From DASYLJ01 sp964432595 (GTDB lineage: Bacteria > Desulfobacterota > Binatia > DP-6), in the NCBI GenBank assembly GCA_964432595.1, contig CAYSOF010000024.1:1-64000 (forward strand): a DNA stretch of 64,000 nucleotides, read 5' to 3'. The notes below the pieces were generated by a model that was given only the letters and a program-made list of their open reading frames with translations, was not told where the DNA came from and did not search any database. Every line of letters begins with the position of its first letter. The stretch's first letter is position 1. Shown piece by piece: positions 28,130 through 36,874 of this stretch. Position numbers and translations under genes: made by a program.

Positions 28130-29176
28130 ATGGCGGATCTGCCACTTCGCCCCCGCGGCATCACGAGCGCACCGGTCAACCGATTCGACCGGCTGCACGT
28201 CGAATACGACGTCGAGTCCGACGGCACGGCCCCGACCCACTACTATCGCGACGCCAGCCGGACCGTCCTCGCGGAGAACGACAGCCCGGACGTCGGATTT
28301 CGGTTCAGCCTGAACCCGTACCGCGGTTGCCTACACGGCTGCAGCTATTGTTACGCGCGCCCTTCGCACGAGTATCTCGGCTTCAACGCCGGCATCGACT
28401 TCGAGACCCGCATCATGGTGAAGGACGACGCGCCGGCACTGCTGCGGCGCCAGCTGTCGTTGCCGAAGTGGGAGCCGCAGGTCGTCGCGCTGTCCGGTAA
28501 CACCGACTGCTATCAGCCGGTCGAGCGCAAGCTCGAGCTGACGCGGCGATGCCTCGAGGTGTTCGCCGAGTTCCGCAATCCGGTCGGCGTCATCACGAAG
28601 TCGGCGCTGGTCGCGCGCGACGCCGATCTGCTCGCCGAGCTCGCGCGGCACCAGGCGGCGCACGTCGCGCTGTCGATCACCAGCCTCGACCCCGAGCTCG
28701 CGCGCCGCATGGAGCCGCGCGCGTCGCATCCGTCGAAACGGTTGGAGGCCATTACGACGTTGGCCGACGCCGGCGTGCCCGTCGCCGTGATGATCGGTCC
28801 CGTGATTCCCGGTCTGAACGACGAGGAAATCCCGCGCATCCTCTCGGCGGCGGCGGACGCGGGCGCGATCGGTGCATCATGGGTGCTGCTCCGGCTCGCG
28901 AAGCCGCTCGACGCGCTGTTCGCCGAGTGGCTCGAGCGCAACTACCCCGACCGGCGCGAGCGCGTCCTCGGCCGCATCCGGCAGACGCGCGACGGCCGCA
29001 TGAACGACAGCACCTTCGGCGTGCGCAAGCGCGGCGTCGGCATCCACGCGGCGCAGATTCGGTCGCTGTTCGCCGTCGCGGCGAAGAAGTACGGGCTCGA
29101 TCGCCCATGGCCGCCGCTGTCGGCAGCCGCATTCCGCCGGCCGCCCGCGCCGGGCGACCAGCTGACGCTCCTCTGA
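28130..29176 (+). CDS. PA0069/Rv2578c-family radical SAM protein
   Basis: 348 residues. The radical SAM cluster motif is CLHGCSYC (CxxxCxYC), preceded by FSLNPYRGC, which is typical of this SplB-like family. Other conserved parts are LSGNTDCYQPVERKLELTRRCLEV, VITKSALVARDADLL and SITSLDPELARRMEPRA. The family uses a 4Fe-4S cluster and S-adenosylmethionine, and its reaction is not established. The start ATG 28130 follows the GH31 frame by 44 bases. The gene ends 4 bases before a convergent gene. Confidence 0.9.
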   Translation: MADLPLRPRGITSAPVNRFDRLHVEYDVESDGTAPTHYYRDASRTVLAENDSPDVGFRFSLNPYRGCLHGCSYCYARPSHEYLGFNAGIDFETRIMVKDDAPALLRRQLSLPKWEPQVVALSGNTDCYQPVERKLELTRRCLEVFAEFRNPVGVITKSALVARDADLLAELARHQAAHVALSITSLDPELARRMEPRASHPSKRLEAITTLADAGVPVAVMIGPVIPGLNDEEIPRILSAAADAGAIGASWVLLRLAKPLDALFAEWLERNYPDRRERVLGRIRQTRDGRMNDSTFGVRKRGVGIHAAQIRSLFAVAAKKYGLDRPWPPLSAAAFRRPPAPGDQLTLL

Positions 29177-29180
29177 GCCT

Positions 29181-30542
29181 CTACGGCGTGCAGCTCAGCC
29201 GCAGCACGTCGGCGTCCTTCGGCTTGCCGCCGTTCGCCGTCAGCTTCGCCTTGATCTTGGTCTTCCCGCCCGCTGGCAGCACGACGTCGACCGTCGCCGA
29301 GCACTCGTCGATGCCGCCGTAGGCCGGCGAGAACGTCGCGGTGTCGCCCGCGACGGCGCCGGTGCCGAGCGCGACCACCGCGTCGAGCAGCGACGTGGCA
29401 AGCGCGGGATCGGGCACGAGGATCTGCACCGTGTCGACGGCGCGCGCGGTGCACTTCGCGAGGCGCGCGTCGGTACGGACCAGGCAGAGCTTCACCGGCA
29501 TCGTGCACGAGCCCGGCGACGCACCGGTGTCGCAGCCGTCGTCGCCGACGCGACAGCGCTGCTTCGGCGACGCCTTGCCGGTGCCGCCCGGGCGCTGCGC
29601 CGCGTTCATCACCTGCCACTCGAGCAGGCAGTCCGGCTTCGGCGGCCCGCCGCCCGGCACGAAGAACGTGGGATCACACGTCGCGGTGTCGATGGCGCAC
29701 TTCTCGGTACACGTGAGCGTTCCGCCGGTGAAGCCCAGCGTCTCGCACGTGTGGTCGCCGAACTCGACGCCGTCGCACCCTTCCGTGCCGTTGATCTCGT
29801 TGTTGCCGCAGAACGTGCACTTCTGCGTCTCGTAGTGGCACTGCGCGCACGTGAGCTTGCCCTTGGCGAATCCGAGCGACGCGCACGTGGCGCCGCCGAG
29901 ATTCTCGCCGTCGCAATCCTCGCCCTGCGCGATGGTGCCGTCGCCACAGAGCGTCTGCATGACGAAGCTCTGGCCCGCGTTGTTCTGCGGGGCCGGGCTG
30001 AGCGCGCCTTCCCAATCCGACCGGTTGAGGCCGCCCAGCGCGATCCGGGAGAGCGCGCGGTTGTCGGGCGTGATGCGCGACGGCTTGCCGAACGGTCCGG
30101 TCTCGCCGGTGAAGGCGCCGTAGGCGATGCAGTCGACGACGTCGGCGCCGCCCTGCCCGTCGAACACGCGGTAGCACACGCGGCCGTCGATCGGCTTGAT
30201 GAGCCCAGGCTCGACGACGAAGTCCGGCTTGATGCCGGTGACGGTTTCGAGGCGCGACGTGCCGATCAGCACACGGGCGCCGGTGACGCCCCGGGCGACG
30301 TTCTGCTGGAAGATGAAGATGCGCCGCGAGGTCGCATCGCCGGCCGCGGTGTCGAACACCAGGTCGGCGTTGTTCGCGAACGCCTGCTGATTGTCGGACC
30401 GCATCAGCAGCTCGACGAACTGGACCGTATCGTCGCCCTGCCAGCTGCCGAGAACCTGGTTGATGATGACGTTGCCCTGCGCGGCCGCGAGCCGCGCCGA
30501 CAGCGCCAGGGCCACGACCACCCCCCACCACGAACGCGCCAT
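29181..30542 (-). CDS. Secreted lamin-tail-like protein with Myxococcus-type Cys repeats
   Basis: 453 residues from ATG 30542; GTG 30560 would add six residues ahead of the signal peptide. The signal peptide ends near LAAAQG. The N-terminal 180 residues (VIINQVLGSW, DTVQFVELLMRS) resemble a lamin-tail-like beta domain. Two Cys-rich repeats follow, of the CGDGxIxxGExCDG...C form (near 200-240 and 244-285). The C-terminal 140 residues (CLVRTDARLAKCTARAVDTVQ ... LRLSC) are a separate Cys-bearing beta domain. It is a probable cell-surface protein of unknown function, next to a secreted protease in the same orientation. Confidence 0.75.
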   Translation of the reverse strand: MARSWWGVVVALALSARLAAAQGNVIINQVLGSWQGDDTVQFVELLMRSDNQQAFANNADLVFDTAAGDATSRRIFIFQQNVARGVTGARVLIGTSRLETVTGIKPDFVVEPGLIKPIDGRVCYRVFDGQGGADVVDCIAYGAFTGETGPFGKPSRITPDNRALSRIALGGLNRSDWEGALSPAPQNNAGQSFVMQTLCGDGTIAQGEDCDGENLGGATCASLGFAKGKLTCAQCHYETQKCTFCGNNEINGTEGCDGVEFGDHTCETLGFTGGTLTCTEKCAIDTATCDPTFFVPGGGPPKPDCLLEWQVMNAAQRPGGTGKASPKQRCRVGDDGCDTGASPGSCTMPVKLCLVRTDARLAKCTARAVDTVQILVPDPALATSLLDAVVALGTGAVAGDTATFSPAYGGIDECSATVDVVLPAGGKTKIKAKLTANGGKPKDADVLRLSCTP

Positions 30543-30587
30543 GACCGACGTCGCTAACACGCCGGGTATGGAGCGGCAACGTGGGGA

Positions 30588-32417
30588 TCAGTACTTCACT
30601 TTGGCCTTCGAGAAGCTGACCAGGCCCGTGTAGCCGGCCTCCCAGCACACGGCGTCGCTCTTGAGCTGCGCCCGAAGCAACGGGTCGACCGCCCATGGGG
30701 TGCCGGGCCGATGCACCGCGTAGCCCTTTGCCTTGTACGAGAGCGTCGCGCGGCCCGTCGTCGACGCGCGCAGCGTGAGCGACGTCGTCCCGTCCGCGAG
30801 GCCGAGCTTGTCCGTGTACGTCCAGCCGCTGTTCGTCGCCCGCCACTTCGGGCCGGGCGACACGTGCGATCGATGCGCCAGCCGCGGGACGCCGGCCGAC
30901 GTGTCGAAGATGCAGAGCTCGTACGGCGTGACCGTGCCCGGCGAACCGAAGTCCGACGGGAACGTGCCGCCGTTCGCCTTCCACTTCCACAGGAGCTGCC
31001 GGCTCGCGTCGCGCGGGTGAGGTTTGTAGTTGAGCTGCGACGAGCCGCGCGCCGGCACGCGGCAGCCCGGCTCCGGCGTGTCGCTGCCGCGGCACTCGCC
31101 GGCGACGCACGCGTCGTCGTACGTGCAAAGGCTCAGGTCCGCGCACGCCGAGCCGTCGGCGACGGCCGGGCCGACGCACTGGCCGCCGGCGCACGTCGCG
31201 GCACCGGTGCAGACGTTGCGGTCCTCGCACGCGAGGCCGTCGGTTCCGCCGAGCGGATCGGGCGTGCCCGCGGCGAACGCCGTCGCCGTCACCTGGTAGG
31301 TCACGGACTGCGACGTCCCGCCGTAGGCCGTCACGACGTACCAGGAGCCGGCCGTCGGGTTCGGGAACGTGCACGCCACGTACGGCGACGCCTCGCCGCC
31401 GTGCTCGCAGTCGAACTCCGTCGCCGTCGGCGGTGCGCCCGCACGGACGGCGACGCGCATGGGGGCGCGGTTCTGGTACGTCTCGCTGTTGACCGTCACC
31501 CGCAGCACCTCGACCCCCGGCGCGACGGTGAATTCATGGAGCTGATCGGGAGCGCTCGCCCGCACCTCGGCCTCGAAGGTCTCCACGACGGTCTCGGGCG
31601 TCCCGACGGGACGCAACGCACCGCAGCTGTTGCCGCCGAGGTCGCCGCCGGCGTGCGCGGATATCCAGTCGCGCGCCTGGTAGACCGCCGTGTCGAAGCC
31701 GTGTGACGGCGGCACGCACTTCTGCTCGGCGTAGCCGCCCGACGTCACGCCGGCGACCGTGCGTCCGCAGCCGAAGTCGACGAACAGCGGTCCGCCGGAG
31801 TCGCCGTTGCAGGTATCCGAGTCGAGCCCGGGCGGGCCGATCGGCTCCGCGTAGTCCCAGCAGACGGATGTGGTGTTCGGCACGCCGGACGCGCACCGCG
31901 CGGTCTGGATGCGTCCCTCGCGCTTGAGCCCGAAGTAGTCCGATCCGACGGATCGCCCGTAGCCGACGATGGTGCCCTGCGCTCCCGGCACGACCGTCGC
32001 CGACAGGTTGATCGGCGTCGGAACGATGCCCGTCGCCGGCGTCGCGAGGTGGACGAGGGCGAGGTCGCCGCCGAGGGGAAAATCGAAATCTGGATGGATG
32101 TCGAAACCCGCGACCTCGTGGATGCCGCCGTGCGGCAGGAACACCCAGAAGCGCCCCGGATCGGGCGCGCCCGGCTCTCCCACGTCGCACTGGTCCGGCC
32201 GCAACAGGTCGCAGACGCAGTGCGCCGCGGTGAGAAACGTGCTGCACCCGATCAGCGTTCCCGAGCAGCGCAGATCGGCCGTCTCGACGCTGTCGCCGCG
32301 CATCAACGCGCCGACGCTGGGATAGCCCGTCGTCCTGACGCCATTGATGATGCGAGGTCCGGCCGCTGCGCTCCAGACGGAGACCAGGAGGAGCAGAGCC
32401 GAGACGATCCGTCGCAT
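30588..32417 (-). CDS. Secreted trypsin-like serine protease with C-terminal WKWK domain
   Basis: 609 residues. Signal peptide 1-19. Chymotrypsin fold at 22-255: activation-type IINGV at 23, His66 in TAAHC, Asp118 in DLALV, Ser207 in GDSGGP, and Asp201 six residues before it, which predicts cleavage after Lys/Arg. Next come a beta-sandwich (270-380, pre-peptidase C-terminal type) and Cys-rich modules of the same CxDxxxCTxxDxCxxGxC kind as the gene at 1-3552. The last 150 residues are a domain beginning RQLLWKWK and ending DAVCWEA, shared with the hydrolase at 61548-63848. Secreted and probably surface-held. Substrate unknown. Confidence 0.88.
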   Translation of the reverse strand: MRRIVSALLLLVSVWSAAAGPRIINGVRTTGYPSVGALMRGDSVETADLRCSGTLIGCSTFLTAAHCVCDLLRPDQCDVGEPGAPDPGRFWVFLPHGGIHEVAGFDIHPDFDFPLGGDLALVHLATPATGIVPTPINLSATVVPGAQGTIVGYGRSVGSDYFGLKREGRIQTARCASGVPNTTSVCWDYAEPIGPPGLDSDTCNGDSGGPLFVDFGCGRTVAGVTSGGYAEQKCVPPSHGFDTAVYQARDWISAHAGGDLGGNSCGALRPVGTPETVVETFEAEVRASAPDQLHEFTVAPGVEVLRVTVNSETYQNRAPMRVAVRAGAPPTATEFDCEHGGEASPYVACTFPNPTAGSWYVVTAYGGTSQSVTYQVTATAFAAGTPDPLGGTDGLACEDRNVCTGAATCAGGQCVGPAVADGSACADLSLCTYDDACVAGECRGSDTPEPGCRVPARGSSQLNYKPHPRDASRQLLWKWKANGGTFPSDFGSPGTVTPYELCIFDTSAGVPRLAHRSHVSPGPKWRATNSGWTYTDKLGLADGTTSLTLRASTTGRATLSYKAKGYAVHRPGTPWAVDPLLRAQLKSDAVCWEAGYTGLVSFSKAKVKY

Positions 32418-32484
32418 GCCGCGGGTGGTACCGCGCGGCAGCGCGTGAAAGCAACGCCTTTCTTTCGTGCTGCTCGGCCCGCGA

Positions 32485-33849
32485 TCAGGCCGCCCAGCGT
32501 CGACGGCGGACCGCCGAGAAGATCTTCACCACCTCGGCGCGCTTCACGATCAGCGTGTCGCTCCACGAGTGCCCCGACTCGCGCACGAAGGCGGTCAGCA
32601 GGATCAGCGACGCGACGCTGTACGACATGCCGTTCGCGGCGGCCGCGCCGACGATGCCGTACCGCGGGATCATCACCCAGTTGAGCCCCGCGTTCAGCGC
32701 GAGCGCGGATCCCGCGGCGACGATGTTCACCTGCTGCTTGCCGCGGCTCGTGAAGTTGCGCGTCAGGATACCGTAGAGCGCCATCATCATGATGCCCGGC
32801 AGCAGCACGATCATCGGCAGCATCGAGTTGTCGTACTTCGAGCCGTAGAGGATGCGGATGCCGATGGGGCCCGCGATCGCGAAGCCCAGCGCGCCGACCG
32901 TCGTGAAGAGGACGGTGTGCCGCGTGACGCGGGCGGTCGCGGCGTGCGCGGCCTGCTCCGACGAGCCGGCGAGCCGCGGAAAGAGCGCCGTGCCCGTGGC
33001 GTCGGGCACCTTCAGGAGCAGCGTCGCCATGTTCACCGCGATGGCATAGTACGCGACCTGCTGCGGGTTCAGCAGGTACGCGATCAGGTACTGGTCGAGG
33101 CGAAGGTGCAGCGTCGCCGCGAGCGTCTGCACGTACGACTTGCCGCCGAACGAGAGCATCCCGCGCGCGAGCTGCGGATCGAAGCGGAGATGCAGCGGGG
33201 CGGTCCGGTGCACGCGCACGACCAGCCACAGCGTCATGAAGACCAGGATGCCGGCCTGCGTGAAGACCGCGCCGAGGAGCCCCATGTGCAGCCAGAGCAG
33301 CGTCACCGCCATGCCGATCAGGCTCAGCACGTTCGGAACGACCTGCTGGATGTTGTACTCGCGGAAACGCTGCTGCGCCTGGGCGATGCCGAGAAAGTAG
33401 AATTGCAGCAGCGCGAAGGGGATGAGCGCAAGCGACGGCTTCAGCGCTTCCGGCGGCGCGCCCTTCACCAGCCGCGCCATCAGCCAGTCGCGCTGGAACC
33501 AGCAGAACACGGCCATCGCCCCGCCCATGACGAACGCGATGAGCGCGGAGTTCGACGCCACGTCGGACGCGGACACGTTGCGACGGCGGATGTAGAAGAC
33601 GCTCGCCTGCGGGATGCCGAGCTTCACGAAGTTCGACAGCGTGATCGGCAGCAGGACCAGCAGCTGGAAGAGACCGCGGTCGGCGGGGCTCAGCGCGCGC
33701 GTCGTGATGACGCTCGTGCCGATGCCGATGACGTTCATCGCGATCTGGCCGCCGAACACCTGCAGCGCGTCGCGGATGAAACGCGACTCGCCGCCACCCT
33801 TCGCGGCCTTCGGCTCACCCTCCGGCACGTGCGTACGAACCCCGGTCAT
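32485..33849 (-). CDS. Polysaccharide flippase of the MOP superfamily (Wzx-like)
   Basis: 454 residues, start ATG 33849. About 12-14 membrane helices. Opening FIRDALQVFGGQIAMNVIGIGTSVITTRALSPADRGLFQLL is typical of Wzx/MOP flippases. Other family traits are the GIPQASVFYI segment and KVPDATGTALFPRLAGSS. These proteins move lipid-linked sugars across the inner membrane. No glycosyltransferase or polymerase genes are adjacent, so it is an orphan. A class I aldolase lies upstream on the same strand. Confidence 0.82.
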   Translation of the reverse strand: MTGVRTHVPEGEPKAAKGGGESRFIRDALQVFGGQIAMNVIGIGTSVITTRALSPADRGLFQLLVLLPITLSNFVKLGIPQASVFYIRRRNVSASDVASNSALIAFVMGGAMAVFCWFQRDWLMARLVKGAPPEALKPSLALIPFALLQFYFLGIAQAQQRFREYNIQQVVPNVLSLIGMAVTLLWLHMGLLGAVFTQAGILVFMTLWLVVRVHRTAPLHLRFDPQLARGMLSFGGKSYVQTLAATLHLRLDQYLIAYLLNPQQVAYYAIAVNMATLLLKVPDATGTALFPRLAGSSEQAAHAATARVTRHTVLFTTVGALGFAIAGPIGIRILYGSKYDNSMLPMIVLLPGIMMMALYGILTRNFTSRGKQQVNIVAAGSALALNAGLNWVMIPRYGIVGAAAANGMSYSVASLILLTAFVRESGHSWSDTLIVKRAEVVKIFSAVRRRRWAA

Positions 33850-33890
33850 GATGGCGCCTCGATCCCCGCGGTTGCCAGCGGCGGCAACCG

Positions 33891-34712
33891 TCAGAGCAAT
33901 GCCAGCGCCTGCTCCACGGTCGCACGGTCGTGGACGATCGCCATGAACGCCCGCGTGATGCCCGTCGGATTGGGGTGCTGGATCACGTTGCGCCCGTAGA
34001 CGATGCCACGAGCCCCTGTCTGCATGAGCGCGTGCGTGCGCCGCAGGATCTCCGCTTCCGAGGCCTTGCCGCCGCCACGGACCAGCACCGGCCGGCCCTG
34101 CGCCACCGTGACGACACGGGCGAAGTCGGCCGGGTCGTCGGGCGGGTCGGCCTTGATCAGGTCGGCGCCGAGCTCGACGGCCTGGCGGACCAGCGGCACG
34201 ATCTTCTCGACGTCGCCGTCGACCATGTAGCCGCCCGCGGCCGTGTTCGGCGCCATCGCGAGCGGCTCGACCATGAGCGGCATGCCGTACCGGACGCATT
34301 CGGTGCGGAGGCGTGCCACGTTCTCGAGGCACCGCTCGTGCAGCGCCGGCTGGTCGGGCAGGAGCAGCACGTTGACGACGACCGCGGCCGCGTCGAGCCG
34401 GAGCGCCTCCTCGACCGCCCCGTCGAGCAGCCGGCTGAACAGGTGCCGGGGCAGCGTCTTGCCGTAGCAGTTGGCGACGTCGGTCCGCATGACGAGCGCC
34501 GGCTTCGTCTTGCCGGGGAGGTCCTGGAGCAGCGGCGCCTGGCCCGGGGTGAGCTGGATGGCGTCCGGACCGGCCGCCACGATCGCCGCGACCGCGCTGC
34601 CCATGTCCTCGATCCCGCCGAGGAAGCTCGGCTCGTTGAAGACCCCGTGGTCGATCGCGACGTCGAAGCAGTTGCCGTCGGGGCCGAGCAGCCGTTGCAG
34701 CCGGGCGAGCAT
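33891..34712 (-). CDS. DhnA-type class I aldolase
   Basis: 273 residues. TIM-barrel features of the DhnA/LsrF/FBA class I group: NCFDVAIDHGVFN near the N-terminus, PLMVEPLAM, the Schiff-base Lys in ADLIKADPPDD, and the phosphate-binding RPVLVRGGGKAS followed by GARGIVYGRNVIQHP. Members include class I fructose-bisphosphate aldolase and the aminodideoxyheptulosonate synthase of an alternative aromatic pathway; the sequence alone does not decide between them. It lies 41 bases upstream of the flippase gene on the same strand, which may hint at sugar-precursor supply. Confidence 0.8.
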   Translation of the reverse strand: MLARLQRLLGPDGNCFDVAIDHGVFNEPSFLGGIEDMGSAVAAIVAAGPDAIQLTPGQAPLLQDLPGKTKPALVMRTDVANCYGKTLPRHLFSRLLDGAVEEALRLDAAAVVVNVLLLPDQPALHERCLENVARLRTECVRYGMPLMVEPLAMAPNTAAGGYMVDGDVEKIVPLVRQAVELGADLIKADPPDDPADFARVVTVAQGRPVLVRGGGKASEAEILRRTHALMQTGARGIVYGRNVIQHPNPTGITRAFMAIVHDRATVEQALALL

Positions 34713-34757
34713 CCGCGGGCGGCTACCACGCCGGCGCGCGGGACGTCAAAACCGAAT

Positions 34758-35456
34758 TCAGGGCAGTGCGTACGTCTCGTCGAGGTAGCGGACGATGTCG
34801 GCCGACTCGAACATCGCGGCGCCGGTGTTCGGATCGACCAGATAGGGCACCTGCATCTTGCCCGATCGTCGTACGAACGCGTCCCGGCTCGGGCTGCCCT
34901 TGGCGACGTTGTGCAGCCGGTAGGGCAGCTCGAGCGACGTCAGCGTCTCGCGCACGATGCGGCAGAACGGCGACGCCTCGAAGCTCCACAGCTCGAGCGG
35001 ATGGGCGGCGGGCCGCGCCGCGCGCCGCCAGGTGCCCGAGCCCAGACGCAGCGCGAACGACAGCGCCGACGACACCACCGGCACCAGCGGCAGGCTCATC
35101 AGGAGCGGCACGTCGCCGGTGCCGTACGTGTCGAACAGGTAGCGCACGATGTCGTCCGACTCGTAGAGCTCGACCTTCGTGTTCGGGTCGACGATGAACG
35201 GGAACTGCGCGCGCCCGCCGCGCCGCACGACCTCGTCGCGAAAACGCGTGCCACCCTTCGGGCACGGCTTCACGTCGGCCTCGAGGTCGAGGATGGACAT
35301 CGCCTCGCGCACCTTCCGGCAATACGGGCATGCCTCGAAGTCGTAGAGCTCGATCGGCTGCTGCGGCCGCGGACCGAGCGTACCCACCGCCATGCCGAGC
35401 CCGAGACGAGCAGTGCTGGTCGCGAACGAGGTTGCCACGTCGAGCGCGCGCATCAT
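34758..35456 (-). CDS. Double glutaredoxin/GST-N-domain protein
   Basis: 232 residues from the first of two adjacent ATGs (35456). Two thioredoxin-fold domains lie in tandem. Domain 1 opens IELYDFEACPYCRKVREAM and ends ESDDIVRYLFDTYG. Domain 2 opens LELWSFEASPFCRIVRETL and ends ESADIVRYLDETYA. The first keeps a CPYC redox pair; the second has SPFC with a single Cys. Each has the cis-Pro segment (FPFIVDPNT, VPYLVDPNT). The C-terminal helical half of a normal GST is absent. It probably works in thiol redox or glutathione handling. Confidence 0.82.
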   Translation of the reverse strand: MMRALDVATSFATSTARLGLGMAVGTLGPRPQQPIELYDFEACPYCRKVREAMSILDLEADVKPCPKGGTRFRDEVVRRGGRAQFPFIVDPNTKVELYESDDIVRYLFDTYGTGDVPLLMSLPLVPVVSSALSFALRLGSGTWRRAARPAAHPLELWSFEASPFCRIVRETLTSLELPYRLHNVAKGSPSRDAFVRRSGKMQVPYLVDPNTGAAMFESADIVRYLDETYALP

Positions 35457-35494
35457 CGCCCGGTCCCCGTAGCGCAGCCGCGCGCGGGCGTCCA

Positions 35495-36874
35495 CTACAC
35501 GTTGACGCTCGCCCACGCGCCGGAGCGGAAGCGCCAGCTCTTGAGCGCCGCGCGCGCGAAGAAGTCGCCGAGCACGCATAACCAGAGCCAGATGAGCGGC
35601 AGGCCGAGCGCGTCCGTCACGACCCACGCGAGCCCGAGGCGGCAGCCGTAGAACGCGACGAGCACGGTCACCAGCGGGAAGCGGGTGTCGCCCGCGCCGC
35701 GGAGCGCGCCGCCCATCACGAAGTCGATCGCCATCATCGGCTGCGCGACGGCGAGGATGCGGATGAAGTGCTCCGCCTCGTCGACGACGGCGGGGTCGTC
35801 GACGAACAGCTGCGCGATCGGCCGCGCCGCCACGAAGATGAGGGCGCCCGCGGCCGTCATCATGCCGAGCGCGAGCCGCATCGCGGCCCAGCCGCTCTCG
35901 CGCGCGTCGGCGGGACGGCCGGCGCCGAGGTTCTGGCCGACGAGCGCGCCGGCGGCGGTCGCGAAGCCGAGGCCGGGCAGGAACGACAGCGCGAGCACGC
36001 GTGCACCGATGAAGTAGGCCGCGACGGGACCCGTGCCATAGCGGGCGACGAAGACGATGTAGACGAAGAAGCCCAGCTGGATCAGCAGGGACTCGAGCGC
36101 GGCGGGGTAGCCGATGCGCAGCACCCGCCGCACGATGTCGCCGTCGAAGCGGAACCCACGCCAGCGCACGGTCATGACGAGGCCCCCCCGTGCGAGCAGC
36201 ACGAGCCCAGCGGCCGCACCCGCGACGAACGCGAGCGTCGTGGCCGTCGCGGCGCCGCGCACGCCGAGCGCCGGCAGGCCGAGCCGTCCGAAGATCAGCA
36301 CGTAGCCGAGCGCGACGTTCAGCACGCTGACGATCGCGCCGATGAGCAGCGGCGTTCGGGTATCGCCCGCGCCGCGCAGGCTCGACGACACGACGAACAC
36401 GACCGCGGTCGGCGGCACCGCGAGAATCACGATGCGCAGGAACGCCGCGGCGTCCCGCGCGACGCCGGGCTCGACGCTGAACAGTCCGACGAGCGGGTGC
36501 GGGAAGAGCAAGACGGGCAGGATCACGGCCGTCGCCACGACGACGGCGGCCACGACGGATTGCCGCAGCGTCTCCTCGGCCTCGTGCCGCTCGCCCGCAC
36601 CGATGCAGCGCGCGACGACGGCCAGCGTGCCGGTGCCGAAGGCGAACATCGTCGTGTCCACCGCCGACAGGATCTGCACCCCCACGCCGACCGCCGCGAC
36701 CGCCGCCGGCCCGAGGTGCCCGACCATGAGCAGGTCGCACAGCCCGGCCACCGACTCGAGCGAGAACGAGATGATGGCGGGCCACGCGAGCGCCCAGGTG
36801 ATCTTGAGCAGCTCGAGGCGCGACGCGGACGCGGCGGACGCGCCTACGGCATCGCCACGATGCAGATGCCGCAC
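35495..36874 (-). CDS. MATE-family efflux transporter
   Basis: About 459 residues. Twelve membrane helices in two related halves; each half has the family's RGAGDTR motif (SSLRGAGDTRTPL and GALRGAGDTRFPL). There is no ATG near the start. GTG 36874 is the nearest upstream start in frame and overlaps the thiolase stop by 31 bases, which fits translation after the thiolase. The family exports cationic compounds or drugs using a Na+ or H+ gradient. The substrate is not predictable. Confidence 0.85.
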   Translation of the reverse strand: MRHLHRGDAVGASAASASRLELLKITWALAWPAIISFSLESVAGLCDLLMVGHLGPAAVAAVGVGVQILSAVDTTMFAFGTGTLAVVARCIGAGERHEAEETLRQSVVAAVVVATAVILPVLLFPHPLVGLFSVEPGVARDAAAFLRIVILAVPPTAVVFVVSSSLRGAGDTRTPLLIGAIVSVLNVALGYVLIFGRLGLPALGVRGAATATTLAFVAGAAAGLVLLARGGLVMTVRWRGFRFDGDIVRRVLRIGYPAALESLLIQLGFFVYIVFVARYGTGPVAAYFIGARVLALSFLPGLGFATAAGALVGQNLGAGRPADARESGWAAMRLALGMMTAAGALIFVAARPIAQLFVDDPAVVDEAEHFIRILAVAQPMMAIDFVMGGALRGAGDTRFPLVTVLVAFYGCRLGLAWVVTDALGLPLIWLWLCVLGDFFARAALKSWRFRSGAWASVNV

